This document shows positions 1-4,921 of a DNA stretch of 7,136 nt, one piece after another. The first letter of the stretch is position 1; each line of letters starts with the position of its first letter. Below the pieces are notes generated by a model. That model was given only the letters and a program-made list of their open reading frames with translations. It ran no database searches and had not been told where the DNA came from. This DNA is from JBKJUK01 sp046590705. Lineage in GTDB: Bacteria; Acidobacteriota; Thermoanaerobaculia; Gp7-AA8. The position numbers and the translations under genes are program-made. Location of the stretch: NCBI GenBank assembly GCA_046590705.1, contig JBKJUK010000228.1, positions 1 to 7,136 on the forward strand. The letters are read 5' to 3'.

Positions 1-364
1 CACCGAAGGATCCGAGTCACGTATTCAATCAGCATTTCTTCGACTCATCTCGTGGGAGCCTGTTCGGCAGGGACGATCCCCGTCAGTGGTCGACGCGATC
101 TCTTCCACACAATCTCGAGTCGGTGACCTTCGACGGGCACCGTTACGGTGCAGAGTGGTACATCGATCCGGGACATCCGGCCGCTGTCGATTACACCGTG
201 GATGTACCACTCTGCACCGTAACGGTGCCCGTCGAATGTCACCGACTCGAGATTGTGTGGAAGAGATCGCGTCGACCACTGACGGGGATCGTCCCTGGCG
301 AACAGGCTCCCACGAGATGAGTCGAAGAAATGCTGATTGAATACGTGACTCGGATCCTTCGGTG
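1..364. repeat. Foldback: 164-bp inverted repeat with 36-bp loop
   Basis: Positions 1-164 and 201-364 are reverse complements (position i pairs with 365-i). I found two mismatches, 67/298 and 128/237. The first changes a codon (GGC Gly against GCC Ala) and the second is synonymous (ACC against ACA Thr). The 36-bp loop at 165-200 is unique. Both arms encode the same stretch of a GHL10-family protein, and only the plus strand continues sensibly through the loop. The bases just after the loop (GATGT, 201-205) could serve both as the natural continuation (Asp-Val) and as the start of the reversed copy, so they are a candidate microhomology at the switch point. The left arm may extend beyond the window. 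The repeat itself is seen directly. Its cause, artefact or rearrangement, is inferred. Confidence 0.95.
3..206 (+). pseudogene. Fragment of GHL10-like gene (reversed copy carrying the true continuation)
   Basis: The plus-strand frame starting at base 3 repeats residues 138-191 of the minus-strand GHL10 protein (PKDPSHVF... to AEWYI). It then continues as DPGHPAAVDYTVDV through the 36-bp loop. That segment resembles the conserved core of GHL10/DUF187 proteins, where a Leu/Ile-Asp-Pro-Gly-His-Pro segment precedes the barrel strand carrying acidic residues. After about base 206 the frame runs into the reversed arm and reads unrelated sequence to a stop at 318-320. This is therefore not an independent gene. 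It is the middle part of the neighbouring gene in opposite orientation, with 12-14 codons found nowhere else in the window. It has no start codon of its own. Confidence 0.75.
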
Positions 365-773
365 TTCCGGTGATGGTCGGATGCGCGTTGTAAATCGAGC
401 CGACGATGACGTAGGCATGGACTTCGATGTTCTTCGCATGCGCTTTCTCGATCAGTACACGCAACGGATCGATGGTCCAGCGACCACTGCCATCCGGTTC
501 ACCGACACCAGCCTGCTGCGTGAGCGGTTCTTTGGTGTCGAGGTACCACGAGTCGCCACGGCGCCTGACCTGCGCCAGCAGTACGTTTGAGTTGCTCTGC
601 ACGGCAGCATCGACGACCCGGTCCAGATCGGCTCGGGTTCCCAGCGGTGTATTGAATGTCTCGATCCACCAGGCGCGATATTCAGGTCGCGTTTGCGCCG
701 AGAGGGGCGAACCGATCGCGGCGGCGAGGATCAGGGCAGAGAAGAGAAAGCGAATTCGAATCATCAGGTTCAT
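45..773 (-). CDS. GHL10-family (DUF187/YngK-like) secreted glycoside hydrolase-like protein, 3' end broken
   Basis: The open frame is 242 codons, but only residues 1-191 (773 down to 201) look authentic. Residues 1-26 form a signal peptide: a short basic N-terminus (MNLMIRIR), a hydrophobic core (FLFSALILAAAIG) and an Ala-rich cleavage site ending SAQ. The mature part opens EYRAWWIETFNTPLGT, and residues 68-75 are AQVRRRGD, both typical of the first strands of the GHL10 TIM barrel. HAYVIVGSIYN (119-129) is another barrel strand. Family members are usually 400-500 residues, so more than half is missing. From residue 192 the frame reads the reverse complement of the loop and is nonsense (HGVIDSGRM...) to a stop at 45-47. 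The role inferred from the family is processing of a surface or envelope polysaccharide outside the cytoplasm. A second in-frame ATG (764) is possible, and neither start has a clear Shine-Dalgarno. Confidence 0.75.
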   Translation of the reverse strand: MNLMIRIRFLFSALILAAAIGSPLSAQTRPEYRAWWIETFNTPLGTRADLDRVVDAAVQSNSNVLLAQVRRRGDSWYLDTKEPLTQQAGVGEPDGSGRWTIDPLRVLIEKAHAKNIEVHAYVIVGSIYNAHPTITGTPKDPSHVFNQHFFDSSRGSLFARDDPRQWSTRSLPHNLESVTFDGHRYGAEWYIHGVIDSGRMSRIDVPLCTVTVPVEGHRLEIVWKRSRRPLTGIVPAEQAPTR

Positions 774-865
774 TCTGCAACGTCATTGAGTCCGCGTCGA
801 TTTCAATTCGACCGAAGGGCTACTCACCGCCATCCTGCAGTCGCTGGCGGCGGCCCCCCCTGTGG

Positions 866-884
866 CCGGAGTTTTCAACTCCGG
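866..884. repeat. Short palindrome (8-bp stem, 3-nt loop)
   Basis: CCGGAGTT-TTC-AACTCCGG is a perfect hairpin in the divergent spacer. No T-tract follows on either strand, so it is not a standard intrinsic terminator. It sits in a GC-rich stretch (about 830-930) that looks like a degenerate interspersed repeat. There is no second copy in this window, so the repeat assignment is a guess. Confidence 0.45.
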
Positions 885-949
885 GTCGTGGCGCGCTACT
901 GCGGGTTGCACGCGGCCGCTCTCCCGTCCAGTAACCGAACATGGGGAGC

Positions 950-968
950 GGGCGAACGCAGTTCGCCC
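950..968. repeat. Short palindrome (8-bp stem, 3-nt loop)
   Basis: GGGCGAAC-GCA-GTTCGCCC is a perfect hairpin about 105 bp upstream of the lipoprotein start. No T-tract follows. It could be a REP-like repeat, a regulator site or part of a 5' leader, and nothing in the window decides between these. Confidence 0.45.
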
Positions 969-1072
969 CGACGGGTTCTGTGGAACGTACATAAGGGTTC
1001 GGGATGAAAGAAGGGAAGGACGGGATGATTCGGCTTCGGCCGGTGGTTCTCAAGCGTGTGGAGAAATCGAAA

Positions 1073-1519
1073 ATGAAAGCTGCCGCCGTCCTCGTGCTCC
1101 TTCTCGCTTCTGCCTGTGCTTCGACGCGCAACTCGGTGCAGCTCGAGAAACCGCTCATCCGTCTCTATCAGCTGGGCGGCTCTTCGATGGCTCTTCAGTA
1201 CCAGGGCCGGCTATCGCTGGGGTACGCCGTTCAGGTCACGAACCAATCCGGGGAACCGATCACTCTGCGTCAGGTGACTCTCCGCACCATTGGCGGTGGA
1301 CCGTACGTCATCAGCAGCTCCCCGATCTTCGTGAACCGGACCTTCGAACCTGGTCAGAGCGGTGTGGTCGAATTCTCAGCCAACGCCTTCTCGTATGGCG
1401 GACGAACAGCCGCCATCGAACCGGTTACCATCTCTGGAATTGCCCGTTTCGAAACGCCGGTAGGGCCGTTTCAAACTCCGTTCACGCAGATGCTGGAGCA
1501 GCCCAGGGGCGGATTCTGA
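1073..1519 (+). CDS. Small predicted lipoprotein of unknown function
   Basis: The frame encodes 148 aa from the ATG at 1073. This start gives a classic lipoprotein signal: MK, a hydrophobic core (AAAVLVLLL), then an ASA-Cys lipobox with Cys15 as the predicted lipidated residue. GGAG (1060-1063) lies 9 nt upstream. Longer in-frame starts at 1004 and 1025 exist, but they would add a charged extension ahead of the signal peptide. The mature part of about 134 residues is rich in Ser, Thr, Gly and Val with alternating hydrophobic residues (for example YAVQVTNQSGEPITLRQVTL). This suggests a single beta-sandwich, similar in style to LEA/immunoglobulin-like lipoprotein domains. I see no catalytic motif and do not recognise the family. 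It is the only plus-strand gene in the window, is monocistronic as far as visible, and converges on the dGTPase-like gene. Confidence 0.8.
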   Translation: MKAAAVLVLLLASACASTRNSVQLEKPLIRLYQLGGSSMALQYQGRLSLGYAVQVTNQSGEPITLRQVTLRTIGGGPYVISSSPIFVNRTFEPGQSGVVEFSANAFSYGGRTAAIEPVTISGIARFETPVGPFQTPFTQMLEQPRGGF

Positions 1520-1605
1520 ACCGCCGCTATTTCTCGACTGCATCAATCACGGACGTTCGTGCGGTGGACTTCCACAATGCCTTCGAAAGCGACAGAGCCG
1601 CGTAG

Positions 1606-1625
1606 GGGCGCGCAGCAGCGCGTCC
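1606..1625. terminator. Hairpin between convergent genes, possible bidirectional terminator
   Basis: GGGCGCGC-AGCA-GCGCGTCC forms an 8-bp GC-rich stem (one G-T pair) with a 4-nt loop. It lies 86 bp after the lipoprotein stop and 25 bp after the dGTPase-like stop, so it could end both transcripts. There is no T-run, so it is not a canonical intrinsic terminator. A GC-rich interspersed palindrome is the alternative. Confidence 0.4.
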
Positions 1626-1650
1626 GCGTCCCTCTCCCGTGATTGCGAAA

Positions 1651-2685
1651 CTACTTCACCTGCAGCCATGGCTGCGGCAGGAAGACCTGTTCGTAGAGCT
1701 TCATGGCGTAACGATCGGTCATGCCGGCGATGAAGTCGATGGCCAGACGCTCCACAGGGTCGGAAGAGTTCGTCTCGAGATATTTTTCGGGATGCGCGAC
1801 GACGTGCTGAAACAGGTCGACCAGGATGCGCTGGGCCTTCTCGAATTCATCGCGTACCTGCGGAATCAGATAGAGATTCTGGAACATGAAGCGGCGCAGC
1901 TCTTCGAGCGCACCCATGACTTCAGGCGACATGCGGATGGCGTCGTAATCTCCCGCCAGAGTGGCATCGATGACATCACGCACCATGCGATCAATCCGGT
2001 CGCGGCCGCTCTTTCCCAGCGTTCTGACGATGTCCTTTGGTAGATCGTCTTCGCTCAGGAGTCCTGAGCGCACGCCGTCGTCGATGTCATGATTCACGTA
2101 GGCGATGATGTCGGAGATACGAACGATGTCGCCCTCCAGTGTCAGAGCGCGAGACTCGGGACGCGACCGCAGCAGCTCTCCTTTCTCACCCTTCGAATGT
2201 TTGAGAATGCCGTCGCGCACCTCGATGGTGAGATTCAATCCCAGCCCATCATTCTCCAGCACTTCCACCACTCGCACGGACTGGCGATAGTGATCGAAGC
2301 CGCCCTTGACGAGTTTGTTCAGCGCCGCTTCGCCGGCATGTCCGAACGGTGAGTGCCCGAGGTCGTGTCCAAGGCCGATGGCTTCGGTGAGGACTTCATT
2401 GAGGCGGAGTGATTTGGCGATGGTGCGGCCGATCTGCGAGACCTCGAGTACGTGGGTGAGACGTGTGCGGTAGTGATCACCTTCGGGAGCGAGGAATACC
2501 TGGGTCTTGTGCTTCAGACGCCGGAAGGCTTTGGAGTGCACGATCCGGTCTCGGTCGCGCTGGTAGGAAGGGCGGAGTTCGTCTTCAGGCTCGGGGACAT
2601 CGCGGCCGCGGGTCTCGCTGCTGCGTGCGGCTTGTGGGACCAGTGTGTCCTGTTCGATCTTTTCGAGAACTTCGCGAATCAACAT
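1651..2685 (-). CDS. dgt: dGTPase-like deoxynucleotide triphosphohydrolase (HD domain)
   Basis: This 344-aa cytoplasmic enzyme is predicted to hydrolyse dGTP or other dNTPs to the deoxynucleoside and triphosphate, helping control the dNTP pool. Residues 41-63 (YQRDRDRIVHSKAFRRLKHK and onward) are the N-terminal signature of the family. The HD metal ligands are His78 (RLTHVLEV), His107-Asp108 (GLGHDLGHSPFGH) and Asp192 (RISDIIAYVNHD). His111 and His116 belong to the same conserved block. The length and the MLIREVLEKIEQ start fit the type-2 dGTPase-like proteins (COG0232). There is no Shine-Dalgarno, but a TACAAT hexamer lies 6 nt upstream of the ATG, suggesting a leaderless transcript. The gene is monocistronic, with long spacers on both sides. 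Family assignment is firm. Substrate specificity (dGTP or any dNTP) cannot be read from the sequence. Confidence 0.95.
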   Translation of the reverse strand: MLIREVLEKIEQDTLVPQAARSSETRGRDVPEPEDELRPSYQRDRDRIVHSKAFRRLKHKTQVFLAPEGDHYRTRLTHVLEVSQIGRTIAKSLRLNEVLTEAIGLGHDLGHSPFGHAGEAALNKLVKGGFDHYRQSVRVVEVLENDGLGLNLTIEVRDGILKHSKGEKGELLRSRPESRALTLEGDIVRISDIIAYVNHDIDDGVRSGLLSEDDLPKDIVRTLGKSGRDRIDRMVRDVIDATLAGDYDAIRMSPEVMGALEELRRFMFQNLYLIPQVRDEFEKAQRILVDLFQHVVAHPEKYLETNSSDPVERLAIDFIAGMTDRYAMKLYEQVFLPQPWLQVK

Positions 2686-2691
2686 GCGCGC

Positions 2692-2697
2692 ATTGTA
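2692..2697 (-). promoter_or_regulatory. Candidate -10 box for dgt, leaderless arrangement
   Basis: TACAAT on the minus strand ends 6 nt before the ATG, which would put the transcription start at or next to the A of the start codon. No -35-like hexamer is visible at 16-18 bp upstream, where the sequence is C-rich on this strand. The SDR gene start has the same geometry. Confidence 0.45.
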
Positions 2698-2779
2698 GTT
2701 GAGGCAGGCCGGGGGCCGGGGTCGGGGGGGCTGGGCTGAAGCGTTACCTACGCGACGGATTGTGCAGAGGCGCGGGACC

Positions 2780-2931
2780 TGTGTGGCACAGGCAATCCTG
2801 CCTGTGACGCGGCACCGTAACTTTTGAGCGAAAGTTTCTGACTCTTTCTTACTTCATCGTTCTGAGTTCTGCGTTCATCAGCCCTTCGAATTCTGGGCAG
2901 CGCCCACAGGCAGGATTGCCTGTGCCACACA
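2780..2931. repeat. 27-bp perfect inverted repeat with hairpin arms, enclosing a heptamer cassette
   Basis: 2780-2806 and 2905-2931 are perfect reverse complements, 98 bp apart. Each arm is itself a hairpin: CACAGGCA-ATCC-TGCCTGTG at 2787-2806 and its complement at 2905-2924. The arms are flanked by CGCG-type sequence, so the whole unit may run from about 2771 to 2940. The interior contains one copy of the GTTCTGC heptamer cassette. It has no coding capacity of note. It looks like a non-autonomous, MITE- or REP-like mobile unit, or two REP copies in opposite orientation. It occupies most of the dgt-phzF spacer. Confidence 0.8.
2846..2881 (+). repeat. Heptamer-repeat cassette, copy 1 (two units)
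   Basis: TTCTTACTTCATC, then GTTCTGA and GTTCTGC, then GTTCATCAG. The same 36-bp string recurs at 4874-4909 with one mismatch, and as a longer reverse complement at 4655-4711. The flanks are constant and the number of internal heptamers varies. Confidence 0.85.
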
Positions 2932-2964
2932 GTCGCGTGCGACGGAGTTCGAACAGCGTTTGCG

Positions 2965-3759
2965 CTACATCGCTTCTGTGCTGATCTCGCCGCGGAAGAT
3001 GGTGACTGCCTGTCCGCGGAGAAGAACTCGATCGCCCATGAGTTTGGTAACTACGTAGCCGCCTCGCGACGAGGCCTGGTACCCAACCAGCTCATCTTTT
3101 CCAAGCCGCGAAGCCCAGTAGGGAGAGAGGCAGCAGTGCGCTGATCCTGTTACCGGGTCTTCATCGATTCCGAGCGAAGGAAAGAAAGCCCTGGAGATGA
3201 AGTCGGCTCCTTCAGTGGTTGCTCTGGCGGTGACGATGAAACCCCTCGCTGCGATCGATGACAACATACTCAGGTCGGGCTTGAGCGAGCGGACGGCCGC
3301 TTCCGACTCGAGCTCGATGACGTAATCCATCCGGTTCTTCTCGACGTTCACCAGGGTTGCTTCGAACGCGCGCCCGAATCCTCTCGGCGTTGTGGCTGGT
3401 GCACTTGGCTCGGAAGGGAAATCAAGTTCGATCCAGCGTCCATCACGCCTGGCAGTGAGTCGCCCGCTCAGCGTGTCGAACTGCGCGATCTCATCAGACT
3501 GAAGCAATCCGAGTTCCCACAGTACGTGCGCGGTGGCGAGCGTGGCGTGACCGCACAGATCGACTTCGGTAGTCGGTGTGAACCAGCGGAGTGACGCTGC
3601 ACCAGCCTGCGGAATGACGAACGCTGTTTCAGGGAGATTCATCTCCCGTGCGATGTGCTGCATCCAGACCACTTCCCGCGGTTTAGTCAGGACGCAAACA
3701 GCCGCTGGATTTCCGCGGAAAGGAACGTCGGTAAAGGCGTCGACTTGAATGATCTTCAA
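2965..3759 (-). CDS. PhzF-family isomerase-like protein
   Basis: This is a 264-aa PhzF/DapF-fold protein, a full-length member of the family (usually 260-290). Residues 5-20 (QVDAFTDVPFRGNPAA) are the family N-terminal signature. Glu44 in MNLPETAFV is at the catalytic acid/base position known from PhzF. RWFTPTTEVDLCGHATLATA (58-77) and DEDPVTGSAHCC (199-210) are the paired motifs of the two pseudo-symmetric halves. The start is TTG (3759-3757). It is preceded by AGGA 5 nt upstream and encodes KIIQVDAF, which matches where relatives begin. An in-frame stop six codons upstream excludes a longer protein. It follows the PuuD-like gene by 32 bp and is probably co-transcribed with it. No phenazine genes are nearby, so the substrate is unknown. 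Phenazine biosynthesis should not be inferred from the family name. Confidence 0.93.
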   Translation of the reverse strand: MKIIQVDAFTDVPFRGNPAAVCVLTKPREVVWMQHIAREMNLPETAFVIPQAGAASLRWFTPTTEVDLCGHATLATAHVLWELGLLQSDEIAQFDTLSGRLTARRDGRWIELDFPSEPSAPATTPRGFGRAFEATLVNVEKNRMDYVIELESEAAVRSLKPDLSMLSSIAARGFIVTARATTEGADFISRAFFPSLGIDEDPVTGSAHCCLSPYWASRLGKDELVGYQASSRGGYVVTKLMGDRVLLRGQAVTIFRGEISTEAM

Positions 3760-3764
3760 TGGAT

Positions 3765-3768
3765 TCCT
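3765..3768 (-). promoter_or_regulatory. Shine-Dalgarno supporting a TTG start of the PhzF-like gene
   Basis: AGGA on the minus strand is separated by 5 nt (ATCCA with flanking base) from the TTG at 3759. There is no ATG between it and the upstream in-frame stop, so this site decides the start. Confidence 0.65.
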
Positions 3769-3791
3769 GCGTACTCATTCACTCGCTGATG

Positions 3792-4571
3792 TCAGAAGCC
3801 CTTGATCTGCGCCGACTTTGCCAGCAGGAGACGCGCGGCGATGAAACCAACGGCAGTAAGGATCGCGAAGTAGATCGCGCTGTTCTCGCTGCCGTAGATG
3901 TTCGGATAGTGATTGCTGATCATGGTGAAGATGAGCGGGATGGACATGTAGGTGTTCTGACGCGAGCGAAGCCCTGCCAGCGCGACTTTGTCGGCATCCG
4001 GGGCGCTGCCTTCTTTGAGAGCCGCGAGGATTTTGCGCTGCGCGGGCCAGATGATCATCCATACGTTTCCGGCCATCATGGTGCCGAGAATCGCACCCAT
4101 GTGAATGTACAGCGCGCGCCCCGAGAATCCAGCAATGCGATCAAACAGAGCCCAGGTGGCAGCCAGTAACAGCAGACAGATGGCACTGGCTGCGCCGACG
4201 TTTTTCACCGCTTTCATGATGAAGTTGTAAACGACGAAACCAACCATGAGTACGACCACGAAGATCCCCAGCCAGGGACCTGACTTCTGCTGCTGTCCAG
4301 GCTCGGCGAAGAGCGCGCCACCCATGTAGTAAACCAGACCCGCCAGAACCAGACCGGTCACCCAGGTCCAGGCCGCACCCATACGAAACCAGTACAGCGC
4401 ACGCGGCATGAGTTCCGGCGCCACCTTCTGTTTGGCAGCAGCGTCATAGGTCTTCGCGACATGCGCGTTCACGAAGTTGAAGAAGTAGAGATGGCCGAGC
4501 CAGATCACACCCGCCACCACGTGAATCCATCGGAAGATCAGCTGCATCCATGCATTCAGATCAGAGTTCAT
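3792..4571 (-). CDS. PuuD-like (urate oxidase N-terminal domain) multi-span membrane protein
   Basis: This 259-aa inner-membrane protein has about seven hydrophobic segments, near residues 12-34, 66-84, 100-119, 126-143, 152-177, 208-220 and 232-251. RWIHVVAGVIWLGHLYFF (14-31), PRALYWFRMGAAWTWVTG (56-73), HMGAILGTMMAGNVWMI (157-173) and MSIPLIFTMISNHYP (209-223) match the pattern of the PuuD/urate_ox_N family. His17, His27, His157 and His221 are candidate metal or haem ligands. PuuD proteins of proteobacteria oxidise urate and carry a C-terminal cytochrome c domain. Here the protein stops after the membrane domain with no CxxCH, and no purine catabolism genes are in view. Urate oxidation is therefore uncertain. 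The ATG at 4571 is chosen because GAGGTG lies 5 nt upstream and a -10 box lies just before it. The frame stays open upstream to 4793, but only through repeat DNA. It is probably first gene of a pair with the PhzF-like gene. Confidence 0.85.
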   Translation of the reverse strand: MNSDLNAWMQLIFRWIHVVAGVIWLGHLYFFNFVNAHVAKTYDAAAKQKVAPELMPRALYWFRMGAAWTWVTGLVLAGLVYYMGGALFAEPGQQQKSGPWLGIFVVVLMVGFVVYNFIMKAVKNVGAASAICLLLLAATWALFDRIAGFSGRALYIHMGAILGTMMAGNVWMIIWPAQRKILAALKEGSAPDADKVALAGLRSRQNTYMSIPLIFTMISNHYPNIYGSENSAIYFAILTAVGFIAARLLLAKSAQIKGF

Positions 4572-4576
4572 CGGCT

Positions 4577-4582
4577 CACCTC
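4577..4582 (-). promoter_or_regulatory. Shine-Dalgarno fixing the PuuD-like start
   Basis: GAGGTG on the minus strand lies 5 nt before the ATG at 4571. It is the strongest ribosome binding site in the window and argues against the longer upstream reading frame. Confidence 0.75.
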
Positions 4583-4591
4583 GTTTTCGCA

Positions 4592-4597
4592 AGTATA
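4592..4597 (-). promoter_or_regulatory. Candidate -10 box of the puuD-phzF pair
   Basis: TATACT on the minus strand predicts a transcription start near 4585 and a leader of about 14 nt that just contains the Shine-Dalgarno. The -35 position (about 4615-4620) falls inside the TGGAGAA heptamer tract and does not resemble TTGACA. Confidence 0.5.
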
Positions 4598-4610
4598 GCG
4601 GCCTTCGGAA

Positions 4611-4638
4611 TGGAGAATGGAGAATGTTGAATGGAGAA
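4611..4638. repeat. TGGAGAA heptamer tandem repeat (four units, one degenerate)
   Basis: The units are TGGAGAA (4611), TGGAGAA (4618), TGTTGAA (4625) and TGGAGAA (4632), an exact 7-nt period. A partial unit follows at 4639. The tract occupies the expected -35 region of the puuD-like promoter. Its unit differs from the nearby GCAGAAC repeat, but the period is the same. Confidence 0.85.
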
Positions 4639-4654
4639 TGGGGGCGGGCGGGGA

Positions 4655-4711
4655 CTGATGAACGCAGAACGCAGAACGCAGAACGCAGAACGCAGAACGA
4701 TGAAGTAAGAA
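4655..4711 (-). repeat. Heptamer-repeat cassette, copy 2 (five GCAGAAC units)
   Basis: On the plus strand: CTGATGAAC, then five perfect GCAGAAC units (4664-4698), then GATGAAGTAAGAA. It is the reverse complement of the cassettes at 2846-2881 and 4874-4909, with three more internal units. The flanking GATGAAC and GATGAAG are in the same 7-nt phase as the repeats. Confidence 0.9.
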
Positions 4712-4748
4712 AAAGGAGCGTTCCGGCGATCGTGTCCGATTCCCACGG

Positions 4749-4835
4749 CGTCATTCCGATGAGCCGAGCGGGCGTCGGGATTGCGCTGCACATCGCACAG
4801 GCTCTAACCTGGATCGCGTGCTCATCGGAATGACG
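4749..4835. repeat. CGTCATTCCG-type palindromic element, short divergent copy
   Basis: A perfect 16-bp terminal inverted repeat encloses 55 bp: CGTCATTCCGATGAGC at 4749-4764 and its complement at 4820-4835. The ends share CGTCATTCCGATG with the two elements at the right end of the window. It is nested between two heptamer cassettes in opposite orientation, so this spacer is a stack of repeats. No coding potential. Confidence 0.8.
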
Positions 4836-4873
4836 TGCTTGAAGATAGCCGCGGTGATTCTCATTCAGAACTC

Positions 4874-4909
4874 TTCTTACTTCATCGTTCTGCGTTCTGC
4901 GTTCATCAG
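4874..4909 (+). repeat. Heptamer-repeat cassette, copy 3 (two GTTCTGC units)
   Basis: TTCTTACTTCATC, GTTCTGC twice (4887-4900), GTTCATCAG. It differs from copy 1 at one base. It lies 12 bp beyond the alr stop and forms the right arm of an inverted pair with copy 2. Further CTGCGTTCTTCAG sequence overlaps the alr stop region. Confidence 0.88.
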
Positions 4910-4921
4910 TCCCTGCGTTCT

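Larger units (their letters stand above)
774..1072. other. Divergent intergenic region (GHL10-like gene / lipoprotein gene)
   Basis: These 299 bp lie between two divergently transcribed genes and should contain both promoters. I see no clear sigma70-type -35/-10 pair for either. A TACATA hexamer at 988-993 is a weak -10 candidate for the lipoprotein gene. The region holds two compact hairpins, listed separately, and a run of seven C (854-860). The reading frames crossing it have no recognisable protein content. Confidence 0.5.

Noticed and set aside
1..364. Hairpin telomere of a linear replicon
   Set aside because: The arms are coding sequence of one gene, the loop holds 36 bp of that gene's own continuation, and unique sequence follows only on one side in the window. 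A telomere would not interrupt a reading frame this way.
862..1605. 247-codon plus-strand frame overlapping the lipoprotein gene
   Set aside because: It is rich in Arg, Ser and Pro with no recognisable domain. The overlapping frame has a signal peptide, a lipobox and a ribosome binding site.
2686..2964. tRNA or other small RNA gene in the dgt-phzF spacer
   Set aside because: No cloverleaf, T-loop (GTTCRA) or CCA context was found. The foldback is explained by the inverted repeat.
2965..4571. Phenazine or urate catabolism cluster
   Set aside because: Only family-level similarity supports either name, and no other pathway genes are in the window.
4572..4793. Longer PuuD-like protein starting upstream at 4793
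   Set aside because: The extra 74 codons are translated heptamer repeats (VLRSAFCVLRS...). The ATG at 4571 has a strong Shine-Dalgarno and matches the start of the family.
4624..4833. Plus-strand small protein with RRTQNAE repeats
   Set aside because: A 7-nt repeat gives a 7-residue repeat in any open frame. There is no Shine-Dalgarno, and the frame crosses a palindromic element.
4655..4909. CRISPR array
   Set aside because: The repeats are 7 bp with no spacers, and the longer cassettes are inverted and not regularly spaced. No cas genes are present.
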